From Panicum virgatum (Eukaryota > Streptophyta > Magnoliopsida > Poales > Poaceae): 64,000 nt of DNA. The notes under the pieces were generated by a model, which made no database searches, was not told the DNA's origin, and worked only from the letters and a program-made list of their open reading frames with translations. This document shows, one piece after another, positions 22,420-33,255 of the stretch; positions within the stretch are counted from its first letter, which is position 1, and each line of letters opens with the position of its first letter. The DNA lies in NCBI RefSeq assembly GCF_016808335.1, contig NC_053146.1, forward strand, positions 27,310,938-27,374,937, read 5' to 3'. Position numbers and translations under genes: made by a program.

Positions 22420-23042
22420 TTAAGTGCTCGATACAAAAAGGAAAACCTCTCTCCATACTGCACTATGGTTAAGGCGCTTCGCAATTTGCGCGAGTACATT
22501 TGCAACCGTGTTTCTATCTCTCTTTATATGCTTCACGACTAACTGATGAGGGAGTCTACTCGCCTCGCTTCTAGCCTCCTGGATAATGGAGTGACATGCT
22601 GGCTTCACCTTACCGTCGCTAAAGAACTGGTCGATCGCTGCACAATCAGATCAAGAACCGCTGGGGTCTGAATCCATTCCGCCGCCAACGTAATGCCCTC
22701 CTTACATGCCAGAGCTTCCACTTCCTCCGCATTGGATGCATCAGAAATAACTTGCCATGCCGACAGTCGTACTGCGCCAATGTGATTCCTGATAATCACA
22801 CCAATACTTGCAACTCCTGAAGTGGTCGAGAAAACACCAACATTCATTTTGACCCATCCAGGGTCTGGCGGATTCCATTTATGGCGTTGTTGCTGCCACG
22901 CTCCTGCTACCGCTTCCTCGGCAGGCTCTCGAGGACAGTGATCAACTCCTGTCTGTAGCTCTGAAGGAACTTGACAGTACGGACAGACAGGGTGGAGGGG
23001 GGACGATGGGGTGTGCCTATTTTTAAGCACAAGAGAATTCAT
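22420..23042 (-). pseudogene. LINE RNase H domain
   Basis: Two minus-strand open blocks with different reading frames join into one RNase H fold: the first strand region (GWVKMNVGVFSTTSGVASIG), helix A (NAEEVEALACKEGITLAAEW) and the last helix (RDRNTVANVLAQIAKR). In LINEs this removes RNA from the hybrid; relatives are also encoded by host genes. The frame break near 22606 and the missing upstream reverse transcriptase mark it as dead. Confidence 0.75.
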
Positions 23043-23329
23043 TTTGCCAATTGTTAGTAGACGGGAAACTTGGATTGGGAACTATTGAAGAGAATTTTTT
23101 CTCTTTTTCCCAAAAAAATAAGGATGGGGAAGGGATATTGGAAATTGTTCCCTTTCATCGATGCCCAACCTTCAAGCACTCCTGGTTGCGACCGCCGAGG
23201 CCCAAGACCATAATAGGTAATACAGATTTTCTATTTGGCATATAGACTTCGGAAAGCCCATCACAAACTAGCCCAGGAGGCCATGACATAGAACTGTAGA
23301 AAGTCTACCAGTCTGATGTTGATTTGGAT

Positions 23330-23857
23330 GATTTTTTTCTCTTAATTAAAGGTTTTGTAAGTATCTTTGCCAGAAGAATTGATGACAGCAACTTCAGTTC
23401 GTTAAAGTTGCAGATTGCTATCTGAATGTCTTCGTAGCATATCGGATTCTCTGAACTATTCTAGCGATTGTAGCATTAGTCGAAAGAAATTTCTCAAAAT
23501 TGAAACTGTTGAGAAATTGTTTAAGATCAACTATGTTACAAGGAAGATTGAATGGTTTGGCTATGTGTACCATTAAGAAGGATATCTCGGATCACATTAA
23601 TCTTGATACAACTCTTGAAGATTTGCACCGCCCGAAGAAGGTTTTTTACAAGGCATTGAAGCATTATATTTTTATTTGAGGGTTATTAGTTTTAGTTTTT
23701 GTTAAACTACTGTTATGTTTTATGAGCTCTACATAAATTGCAAAGTAATTTTTATTATTCGTACTATGTACTGTAATTTTAATATTAAAAATGAGTTCAA
23801 CGAGTCTTTATCTTCTTACTTGCCCAAGGGCTCTAAAATTATAGAGCCGGCCCTGCC
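23330..23857 (+). mobile_element. hAT transposon remnant (transposase C-terminus and right terminal repeat)
   Basis: Three-frame reading of 23440-23660 gives VALVERNFSKLKLLRNCLRS, then RLNGLAMCTIKKDISDHINL. This matches the C-terminal dimerisation region of hAT transposases of the ZMYM/Tip100-like type (normally AERSFSKLKLIK...RLNGLAILSIE). The segment ends in TATAGAGCCGGCCCTG, complement CAGGGCCGGCTCTATA, the usual hAT terminal repeat of this group. Frame changes are present. I could not find the left terminus, which should be near 23050-23330. Confidence 0.75.
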
Positions 23858-24157
23858 GTCATGGGAGTCTAATCTTGAGGATCTCGCCAACATTATGATT
23901 GTGGAAGAAACGCCTCAGCTCCCCCTCTTTCCACTTCTTGGTCTGAGTCATCAATTAGTTGGGACTTGGGAGATCCTCTTGAGTCTGCATGGTCTTTGTG
24001 TTCCCTGCTGGCTGCAGGGAGAAGCTCCTTGGGATCCACGTGTGCCGCCAAATTTTTCACCTTTTTTCCATCTCCAATCCGCCAAATAACCCCCTTGTTC
24101 AGTAATTCTAGACCAAACATAATTGAACGCCAGGTTGGGGACACCTACGCTACGCTG

Positions 24158-24205
24158 GTCACCTCCAAACCTCTAAACAAAATGCAATACGTTTCCTTGG
24201 AATGT
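24158..24205. repeat. Direct repeat, right copy, flanking the LINE/hAT insertion
   Basis: Partner of the repeat at 22270-22356. The first 19 bases are identical; the middle is shorter by roughly 30 bases. Confidence 0.6.
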
Positions 24206-24660
24206 TGCTGCAATGTGAATACATTATAGATATATTATATTATTAAAAAAATTGTTTTGGCTGAATGATCATATAAAATTAGGACATCACAAACTTGGCT
24301 TAATGAATGTCCCTGAAACAAAGGAAATTAAATTAAATAATGTATTTCCGCATAGTACCAATCTGATACAGATTTTTCATAAATGTCCCTGAAACAAAAA
24401 AAAAGTTTCTATAAATCCATTGGAATTTTATATACTTATAATAAGATCTCCGAAATTTCCTTTTGAATAGTACATTGAAATGCTTTATTTAAATTTCTTT
24501 CTTAATCACCAAGTGGAAGGGTATCTCAATCCTATCGATCATTGACGATACAGCTTGCATCAGCATATGGATCGGAGTACCCAAAGTATTGCCTCTGCCG
24601 GCCATGGTGTCCGGCTCCGTTGGACCTGAAACTCGTGAACAGATTCTAGTCTTATACTGT
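24206..24660. other. Spacer and promoter region of alpha-galactosidase copy 2
   Basis: AT-rich, with no coding potential seen. The phrase AATGTCCCTGAAACAAA occurs twice (about 24306 and 24381), a local short duplication. Confidence 0.45.
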
Positions 24661-24669
24661 CCAATTTCC

Positions 24670-24678
24670 TATATATAA
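24670..24678 (+). promoter_or_regulatory. TATA box, alpha-galactosidase copy 2
   Basis: TATATATAA lies 70 bases upstream of the ATG at 24740. Confidence 0.6.
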
Positions 24679-24739
24679 GGACCTTGCATGTTGAACACCA
24701 CAGCACTTCCAGCACCGAGGCACACATTTGTCTCTTGAC

Positions 24740-27635
24740 ATGGCGGGGAAGGCACCCTTGTGTGCTTTCTTCCTCCTCTTGCTATCGACATCAGCAGCAG
24801 CAATCAGGCCTGCGAGATCAGTGGCGGCGACGGCTAGGAGAGCGGCACTGGAGAATGGCCTTGGCCGGACTCCACAGATGGGGTAAACTGCTGGTCTTAG
24901 AGTTTGTTGTAAGGTGTTAGTTTTCACTTTCAGCTTCCAGCCTTTAATTTGGTCCTTGATGATGAGATTTGGTTTTTCACTTGGTGTCCTGGTTTCTCAC
25001 CATTTTTTGTTTTCATGATTCCATCCAATTTTCACTAATTATTATTGTTTTCTGAAAAAATTAGTTGGAATAGTTGGAACCACTTCCACTGCAAAATAAA
25101 CGAAGAGATAATTCGAGAAATCGGTAAGACTACTACGCCTACACTGCTGCCTCAAAATCAGTTGCAGTCGCACCACAAACTGCTGCAGAGGTCATGATTT
25201 ACTTGTGCAGCTGATGCTATGGTGGATAATGGCCTCGCAAAGCTTGGTTATGAGTATATCAACATAGGTAGTTTCTCGAGATTTCTTATTTACTTGTGCA
25301 GCTGATACTCAGCTCAGTTGAGACATGAGAACTGAACATTTGTGAAACTGCAGATGATTGCTGGGCAGCTTATGATAGGGACTCCCAGGTGAATAAATGA
25401 TGCTAGACTCGTATATGCAGCGACTAATTAATAGTAAAAGAAAGAATGCAAAAGTGATTTTCACCAAAGTAAAACTACCGAAGTAAAGATGAACTAACAT
25501 TTTACAGTGGGGTAATCTAGGTTTCTGTATGTTCACAGGGCAATCTAGCTGCAAATGCGTCAACATTCCCATCGGGAATACCAGCCTTGGCAAACTATGT
25601 GCATGGAAAAGGGCTCAAGCTAGGGATCTATGGTGATGCAGGGTATTCATTCATAAGAAAACAACAAACACAAAGTTGAATAGACGCCATGCTTTAAATT
25701 ATTGTCTTCTTTCTCAAATCTCTCCATCTTTCTCCTATCAGGTCACGGACTTGCAGCAAATTGATGCCCGGTTCTCTTGGGTACGAAGACAAAGATGCAA
25801 AAACCTTCGCATCTTGGGTACCTTAAGTCTCACTTAGAACAAAACTTTAAACACGTCAAGCAACTTTCTTTCCTGCTTCCGAACTGAACTATGATTTTGA
25901 TCATTTGATGATTCAAAGGGAGTCGACTACTTAAAGTATGACAACTGCAACAACCAGGGAATAAGTCCTCAGCTAAGGTGACCAGGAATCACAACTATTT
26001 GCAGTTTGCCTCTGTTCATCATATCTTGCGAGGGCTAAAATTTTCTAACGATAAAATGCAGATATAACACGATGAGCAAAGCACTTCTGAATTCTGGGAG
26101 GAATATTTTCTTCTCCCTCTGTGAATGGTAAATGTCACATCTTTTTTGTGACTCAAACGTGAACTGAATTCAATCATTCAGTTTCAAAATGACATTGTTG
26201 TGTAGGGGGGTGGATGACCCAGGGACATGGGCAGGTGGTGTAGGAAACAGTTGGAGAACTACGGGTGACATCAAGGACACTTGGGCAAGGTGAAGTTTCA
26301 GACCTGACAGGCTATATAACGGCCCTGACTGATTTTGGGCAAAATGTGCATGGAATTTGACCTGATTTGTTTCCATTGTCTTGTCAATGTTGGATGCATC
26401 TCACTGCCCTGAAATATTTCAGCATGACAGCTATTGCCGACAAGAATGACAAGTGGGCATCATATGCTGGCCCTGGTGGATGGAATGGTAAGTCCTTCAG
26501 GCCTGTAAATATTTCCAGCAACCAGCATGCTTTCTCTTGAAAGAGCAGCTGCCTCTGCTTTCAGACCCAGACATGCTAGAAGTTGGAAATGGGGGGATGA
26601 CAACAGAAGAGTACCGCTCCCATTTCAGCATATGGGCTCTAGTGAAGGTATGATATGCCTACATTTGAGCTTAGTATCGTTGCAGTTAACCAAGGTCAAG
26701 AACAACATTATCCAACAAACCATGCACACCTTTAAGCAGGCACCCCTCTTGATTGGCTGTGACATCCGCTCAATGAGCAAAGAAACCAAGGAAATCCTCA
26801 GCAATGAAAATGTCATTGCAGTTAACCAAGGTAAACAAAACACACTGATCATTGTCCAAATTAGAGATGACACGATCCTAAGCTTAGATGATTATGAGCA
26901 GATGAGCTTGGGGTACAAGGGCACAAAGTGCAACAAGATGGAGACCAAGAAGTAAGATAGACTATACAAGCAAAAGAAGTGGGTGATATTTAACACTTCT
27001 TATAAACCATAATCATGTGCTTAGGTATGGGCCGGTCCACTGAGTGGAGGTAAAATTGCTATTGTCCTATGGAACAGAGGATCAACCAAAGCATCCATCA
27101 CTGCCAGCTGGAGCAGCATTGGTCTGAATGCATCGACTGTCGCTGATGCTCATGATCTGTGGACAGTAAGCATGCATTTTCTCTATCACAAATCCTACCA
27201 TAGTACCATAACACTCCTCCCATTCGTTTTTATAATGCACAGTTTGACAATCCAAATTCATGCTTTGACTAACAACTAATCCAATAATATGTGAGTTCTG
27301 TGCTATAAATTGATACCATTAGATTCATATTTCAAAGCACTTGCCAGTGATTATAACTTAATAAATATTCATGAAATACTATAGGAAAAACTTACAGTCA
27401 AAGAAAGATCAATATTGCGCTAAAAAAAGATTGATTTTGTGTCGTCAAACTACATCCCTACAAAAATGAACGGAGGGAACACATTTTCTCTGAATTTTCA
27501 TATTGCAGCTGTTCTTAAACTTCTGTATCTTATTTTGTTTGTTTGCAGGATGGGGTTATATCATCAGTTCAAGGAGAACTAAATGAAACAGTGGATTCTC
27601 ATGCTTGCAAGATGTATGTTGTGACACCAAAATAG
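24740..27635 (+). CDS. Alpha-galactosidase (GH27), copy 2, intact
   Basis: Fifteen exons: 24740-24882, 25065-25123, 25211-25267, 25354-25388, 25539-25642, 25742-25817, 25919-25977, 26062-26127, 26206-26289, 26423-26487, 26565-26647, 26740-26830, 26902-26951, 27025-27165, 27549-27635. They sum to 1200 bases, a 399-residue protein in one frame. It opens with a signal peptide ([20 protein letters not shown]), then [54 protein letters not shown] (nucleophile Asp), NSWRTTGD (acid/base Asp), [15 protein letters not shown] and a beta-sandwich tail ending MYVVTPK. The length matches plant GH27 enzymes. The secreted or vacuolar enzyme removes alpha-linked galactose from raffinose oligosaccharides, galactomannan or galactolipids; the preferred substrate cannot be read from sequence. 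Exons 2-15 equal those of copy 1 in length, proving tandem duplication. The 3' flanks also match (CACCTAGGATCAAACAAAG in both). Confidence 0.95.
27205..27480. mobile_element. Stowaway-like MITE in the last intron of copy 2 (decayed)
   Basis: The left end CTCCTCCCATTCGTTTTTAT and the complement of the right end, GTTCCCTCCGTTCATTTTTG, are imperfect inverted repeats of the Stowaway CTCCCTCCGTTC type. Copy 1 has no counterpart, so the insertion came after the duplication. The exact TA duplication is unclear. Confidence 0.5.
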
Positions 27636-27699
27636 AATGGATCTTCAACACATGTTATGTCATAGAACAAATCAATTCGAAAAATATAAATGTAACACA

Positions 27700-28153
27700 A
27701 TAAATTCACAAGGATTCTTGCTTGTGTGACTCAACACGAAAAACACCTAGGATCAAACAAAGTGAGTATACTGTGGCCATATATTTTACCAGTAAATGAT
27801 GAGCTTTTATTTTTGACGAGGTAACAGATAGCTATATCTATATAGCACGTGTCCAAAATTCATTGCAAATATTGACATGACACCACAGACCTGTCTCCTG
27901 AACCAAAACAATCTTCGTATTTCTAACATCTAGCAATTATTTGCATGTTACAACTTACATTTGCACTAAAGTTACAACAGGATGCATCATTATGCAGGAT
28001 CAGCACCAGAATAATTGTAAAAATGCATTGCCACACATACCTGCATAAGTTCAGGCATTCCTTGATGGCTCTTCAGTCTGCCACACCACCAGGACCATAT
28101 GTACTCTTTGACTCTTTTTGCATATAATATCAATGTAAATTTGTGTAGCACAA
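27700..28153. other. Intergenic region between two convergent genes
   Basis: Alpha-galactosidase copy 2 and the kinase gene converge here. It holds both 3' UTRs and no further gene. Confidence 0.5.
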
Positions 28154-31100
28154 TCAAAACCCAGTCCATCCGGCTGGTTGGTACGATCCATCTTTCTTTT
28201 CTTCAGCATTCTGATTATTCAGGAGCTGAGCAGCATTCCCCACGTTTGATAACTTGGGAAGTACGGTTCCAGAAGGAGCAGCCTTAAAGCTATCTTGACC
28301 AAAGGCAAATGGATCGGCGCTAGAACTTACATTCAACTGTCCCAGTGAACTGGCTTTGTTACTGTTTGATGCACGCAGAGTTCGGACTGACCTGGGGTGG
28401 GCACTCTTCACAGCTGCTTGAGGTTTTGGCTCTTCAGGAAAAGCTGACCATGGTTTTGGGTCAGGACTCGGTGTCCCTGGCCTTGAAGTAAATAGGCCTT
28501 GCCGGAGCTCTGGAGGGGTTCCTTCAATCTTCTCCCTTGGCTGTGAAAGCCAAAAATAACAATATATCAGCATTTTGAATTTTTGATACATATCAAAATC
28601 AAAGATGATATTTAGGGTCTATACATGATGAATCAATTTAAAAAATGCCACATAGGAAAACTGGATAGGCCCTGGTATGTTTACAGAGCATTCAGATTTA
28701 GTGATATGCGAGGTAGGATGAATATAGGGTGCGGATGGGCTAATACTAGCCATTGATAGGAAAGAATGGAAGGTTGATATTAGCCCATCAACTAGCACAC
28801 ATCCTCATTCACTTTAGATTTAGGGATAGGGGAAGTAGGATGAATATTAGGGTATGGATAGGCTAATCCTAACCGTTGACAGGAAAGAATGGTGGATCAG
28901 GATTAGCGCACCAACTAGCAAACACCCTCTATCACTAAATCTAAATACTTTGGAGATATGACCAACCCAGACAGTTTGAATTCTATCCTTAAGATTTCAC
29001 ATTTTTGCTAGTTAGCCGGACCAAGTAGAGGGAATTTGAACCTGGGTATGATTAACTAGAGAGAAATTCAGGAACATAACAGTAGTCATACCGGAGTATC
29101 AAGGCTTGTGCTGGGTGAGCAGAACTCAACCTTTGAATTTTCTCTGAACTGCTTAGCTGGCGGCGTAGAAACAGTAGCTAGGGCTTGCTTAAGCTCTTGT
29201 ATCTCTCGCCTCTGAGAGGAACAAATGGCAGACAACTTATCAAACTTCAATGAAATTTCTTCCTTCTCCAGGTTTGCTATCTTTAGTTGTTCCTTCCGTA
29301 AATTAACTTCCGCTTCCAGTTGACATTCTTTTAACTTGCTAAGCAAGTTTACATTGTCAGCATTGTTTTGTGAGTTCATTTTGATGTTGTCAAAGTCTGC
29401 CACGAATGAGTTCAAGGCCGTAGCTTGTATGCTGGCTTTATTTTCTGTTTTTGCTGTTTTGGTTTTCTCTAACCCAGACTCCGAGCCGTTTGCAGAAAAC
29501 CTAATTTCAAAATCCCCAGGTGAACTATCAACTGATGCAGACAGAGATTTCCGAGATGAATTATGAACTGGTGTGTTCTGGTTCTTAGCCTGTGATTTCT
29601 TTGAGGTGACTTGGCTAATAGTCTCTTGATCAAAAGCTGGTCCCTTGTCATCAGCAAAAGCTAGCTCCTGAGCATGTTGAGTTGACCAAAATGCACCCAT
29701 AGGACCCCTGTTCTCCGAAGCTTTCGTAGGACCTTGTGGCATCAGGTTGGAAAAATCACTAGGTGAGGCACTCCTCAGGTCTTCTCTTGATGATAAAGCA
29801 GAACTCCCTTGAGGTGGTCTCCTTGGTGCTGCAACAAATAATTTTAAGTTCAGGCAAAGGAAAAATTGAAACTCCGAAAAAGGGAAAGGCTGAGCAATTA
29901 GCAAATCAGATGGTTTGTGGTTTACATGAAAGTATATATGAGATTTCATGCAACCGCATTTCTTATGCTTCCTGATCATTATCTAGACAAATCGATTTAA
30001 AAATAATGGTCATCAAGCAGACTGCAGTGGCTTAATTTCTCCAAAAGAACACGATGCTAGTAAGCAAACCTTTATCGATAGCAGTATGAGACTCAAATGC
30101 TGACCCAGATGGGGATCCATCAGGTAAATCCTTTTGCAGCTCCAATGGAAGTAACTCATTAACACGGAACCACACCTATAACAGAACATTAATCAACAAC
30201 AGAGAAACAGAAGATCTCCTACGTTTCAGTTTCATCCCGTATGCACTATTTAAGACTAACCTAAATTCATGGAAGTGAATGGCCAATCAAGCAAAGCCCT
30301 TGCCTGTGTAATGTCCGGTCTAGCATCTGGAGAAGAATTAAGCATGTCTTTGATCAGAGTTGTAATGGAAGAGCTGTACTTTGGCAACTCTGGGATTCGA
30401 TAATTCCCATTAAGTATCTGAAGCTTTGATTCGCCATCAAATGCTGATTTGAAGTAGCAGATTCTATACAGGAGACATCCAAGAGCCTGCAGAACACCAC
30501 AAATACCACCTTAACTAGTCGCAATATTAACAATTAATCAGATAAAAGAAAATAATTGCAATCCAATAATATGATAGATAATATCAGATTATCAGGTGCA
30601 AAAAATTTGGTAGCATTGGACACATTTGCATAAAACCAGAATGTAATATGATAGCTGAAGATATGGTTTACCCATATATCTACTTTCTCACTGATAAACT
30701 CCCTCCTGTACAAGTCCCACATCTGCAATCAGTAAACAAGGAAGCATACAGTAAATGTGTGGAACAGGCTGAGCACAAAATAAGAATTTTCAATATAAAC
30801 CTCAGGAGCTCTGTATGCAGGAGTGGTGTGCTTCCTAATATTATCCTCTTCGATGCCCATCTCCTCAGGTTTGTCGAAGCATTTATGATTTGTCGACACA
30901 CTACCAAAATCACATAGTTTCCAGGCCCCATCAGCACCAAGAAGAACATTTTCAGCCTTTAGGTCCCTGCACATAATTATGTTTTCTGTAATATATCTGA
31001 AATAAAAGTCACCTAGAAGATTCATACAGGTATGGTGGACTATAGATAGCAAGCTACAACAAACTGTAGTCTTGAATGCCTTAGGCGGCAGGCAACCAAA

Positions 31101-31974
31101 AGAAAGTATAAAAAATAAATGGGACAGCACAAAAAAAAGTATAATAAGCCATCACACTCAAGAAAAAACTACTTCCGTTATTCTCTAGTGTGCAAGCCGT
31201 CTATAAAATAAAATAAGTTGATCCAACTGCAGCTCCACACCTTGTTCTACTTGATATACAGTAGAATAATATTGTGATATATATGTTGTGTTATGTTCAT
31301 GATACAATAGACCAACTGCCATATGACTATTATGCTATTTTCACTTGTCAGATAGTTACATCAATGCTGTTCAACAAACACATAAGTTCATGGAAAGAAC
31401 CACAGAAAAAAAGAGTCAGCCATTTATGCAAAACTGAGTACTGCTTGCCGAAATATTATGTAGAGGAACTTCAATCCAATCCGCAGGATGGGAAGTAGCA
31501 GAATCACCTGTGCGCAAGAGGCGGCGTCTGGCAGTGCATCGCGAAGACGGCATTGCAAACATCTCGGAAGATCAGTGCCACTTTCTCCTCATCAAAGTAG
31601 CCTGCCCCCCTGTCATCCAACACAGAAACCAGCGACTTCTCGCAGAACTCCATCACCAACAGTGCCTCCCTTGCTCGGCCCATATCAAGTATCGCGTGCG
31701 CGACCAGCGTGACGACATTGGGGTGCCCCTTGAGTGACCTCATGACCGTGATCTCCTTCTGGACCAGCTCCAGTGACTCCTCGTCCTGCACGATCACGTG
31801 CTTGAGCGCATACTGCTTCGCGGGATTGACCATGTCCCGGGCGGCGTACACGCATGAAAACCCACCCTCAGCAATGGCCTCCCGGACGTGCACCTTGACA
31901 TTGCCAACGTCGATGGTGCGGCCCTCGAGGCCACTAGGCTGTTCCTTGGGGATGAAATGCTTGAGCCTCCACAT
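28154..31974 (-). CDS. NAK/AAK1-type Ser/Thr protein kinase with coiled coil
   Basis: Seven coding exons, transcribed right to left: 31974-31508, 30966-30801, 30722-30672, 30486-30304, 30175-30070, 29828-29092, 28540-28154. The sum is 2097 bases, 698 residues. The N-terminal kinase domain shows the NAK-family glycine loop AEGGFSCVYAARD, YALKHV (Lys), HRDLKAENVLL (catalytic loop), CDFGSVS and TPAYRAPE, then DIWALGCLLY. After it come a Ser/Pro-rich tail, a coiled coil (LLSKLKECQLEAEVNLRKEQ onward) and SSADPFAFGQDSF, where DPF is a known alpha-adaptin ear-binding motif. Family members phosphorylate AP-2 adaptors in clathrin endocytosis; that role here is inference. Intron 4 uses a GC donor (CAG|GCAAGG). 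The start follows a 5' UTR intron. All catalytic residues are present, so I consider it functional. Confidence 0.93.
28690..28945. repeat. Two-unit tandem repeat in a kinase intron
   Basis: Units of about 120 bases at 28693-28815 and 28816-28940 share TAGGATGAATAT, GGCTAAT...AGCC/ACC, GGAAAGAATGG and CAACTAGCA phrases at roughly 80 percent identity. Each unit can fold on itself through the GGCTAAT and ATTAGC arms. It lies in the intron between the last two coding exons. Confidence 0.7.
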
Positions 31975-32540
31975 GGCTGTTTCTGCAAAATCCTAGAGAA
32001 ACCTTGCAGGGACGCAGTGACAGCTGGGCATGGATTGGGGGCTTAGCTCAACCCCTCAAATTCCTGAGAAAGAGAGTGCAACGGCACCACGGGAGTGCTA
32101 ATCTTGCCCGATGAGAAGGAACCTAACTGAATCATGGATAAATGAATCAGATTCGATCGATGTGTATTGGATGCCTTGCCGTCACAGTAACGTAAATGGA
32201 AGATACCCCAGAACAAAAGGGAAATCCTAGAACAGTTGGTTCAAGCTAGTCAGGGTCGCTCACCAGCAAACGAAGAGATAGATCCAGGTGCGGCCGAGTG
32301 GATCTAACGCTCCACGCCGGACGAACCGACGAGTAGAGGGCGGCACTGACACGACACCTCCCGGAGAGAGGGAGAGGGAAATGAAACTCGGGGGGGAAGA
32401 GAGACCTGGCTCGTCGTGCCCCTCGCCGGCCGGCGGTGAGGTCGCCGGCGCCGAGGCGCAGCGGGTGGCGGCGGTGGGAGAGGAAACAGGGGTTGCTTTC
32501 TGGATTCGGGTGCGGCGGTCAATTTTGTTGCTTTCCACTG
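31975..32540 (-). promoter_or_regulatory. Kinase 5' UTR with a leader intron
   Basis: The minus strand has a splice donor GCTG|GTGAGC at 32264/32263 and an acceptor TTTTGCAG|AAACAGCC at 31983/31982, eight bases before the ATG. The first UTR exon (from about 32500 to 32264) is GC-rich. A leader intron of about 281 bases is common in constitutively expressed plant genes. I do not place the transcription start. Confidence 0.6.
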
Positions 32541-32774
32541 CAGAATGCTTTTGATAATTTCCCCCGTGGAAACCAAAACAGTTCTGGGCTAATCATCGTG
32601 TTACTAGTCAAGAATAAGTTATTGTACAACCTCAGGTTTTACAGAAAGGGCCCTCGGAGGAGGCCTCGGAGCTGACAAAATTTTTTCAACCAAGTCCTTT
32701 TTTTGAGCTGATGGGCCCAATATGGAGAAAGAAGCAATCAGAATTCAGGAGTACTGGTGAGAGCTGTCGACGAG
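32541..32774. other. Likely kinase promoter region
   Basis: Region upstream of the GC-rich leader exon, with no obvious TATA box and no open frame of interest. Confidence 0.4.
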
Positions 32775-33101
32775 GTAGGTTAGACTTTAAAAAAATTTCG
32801 CGAAAACTTTTACATCTTTGACCAAAAATTTAGAGCACTAAACGAAGTCTAATTACAAAATCACCTCCACAACCCCCCTGCAAATCGCGAGACGAATTTA
32901 ATGAGATCTTTGACCGCGTGATTAGAGGATGATTACTGTAGCATCACTGTAGCAAATCATCAATTAATTACCGTCATTAGATTCATCTCAAAAAGTTGCA
33001 TCCGTCCCTGAAAATTTTTTGCAAATAGGCTACATTTAGTACTCCATGCGGAAGTTCGTATTTTTGTGAAATCTTGACGCGACGTGTAACCAAACACAGC
33101 C
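32775..33101. mobile_element. Tourist-like MITE (foldback family)
   Basis: It contains the family core GACGAATTTAATGAG, TGACCGCGTGATTAGAGGAT, TTACTGTAGCATCACTGTAG and the right end AACCAAACACAGCC. The same core occurs in the elements at 42895-43214, 44616-47624 and 50973-51315. The left end is degraded. Confidence 0.65.
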
Positions 33102-33255
33102 TAGTGTTAGTAGATCGGTCAAAGCTCGAAAATGCGTGGAAACAAACACGAGGATAGGGCTAAATATGGCGCAAATAAATGTCGTTTCAAGCATCAACAA
33201 CTTGAAAACATATTATAATTTCTATATTACATATTACTGTATAAATAAATATATT

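Larger units (their letters stand above)
22357..24150 (-). mobile_element. 5'-truncated LINE (RT tail, RNase H) interrupted by a hAT remnant
   Basis: The minus strand reads a late reverse-transcriptase segment at 24144-23870 (SPTWRSIMFGLELLNKGVIW, then RIGDGKKVK), as in plant non-LTR retrotransposons. At 23042-22420 it reads an RNase H (RVT_3-type) domain with KWNPPDPGWVKMNVGVFS, GVIIRNHIG and VVKHIKRDRNTVANVLAQIA. A T-run near 22355-22366 on the plus strand is the poly(A) tail. The two coding parts are separated by hAT sequence (about 23046-23857). The 5' end is truncated, so the copy is dead. Confidence 0.8.
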
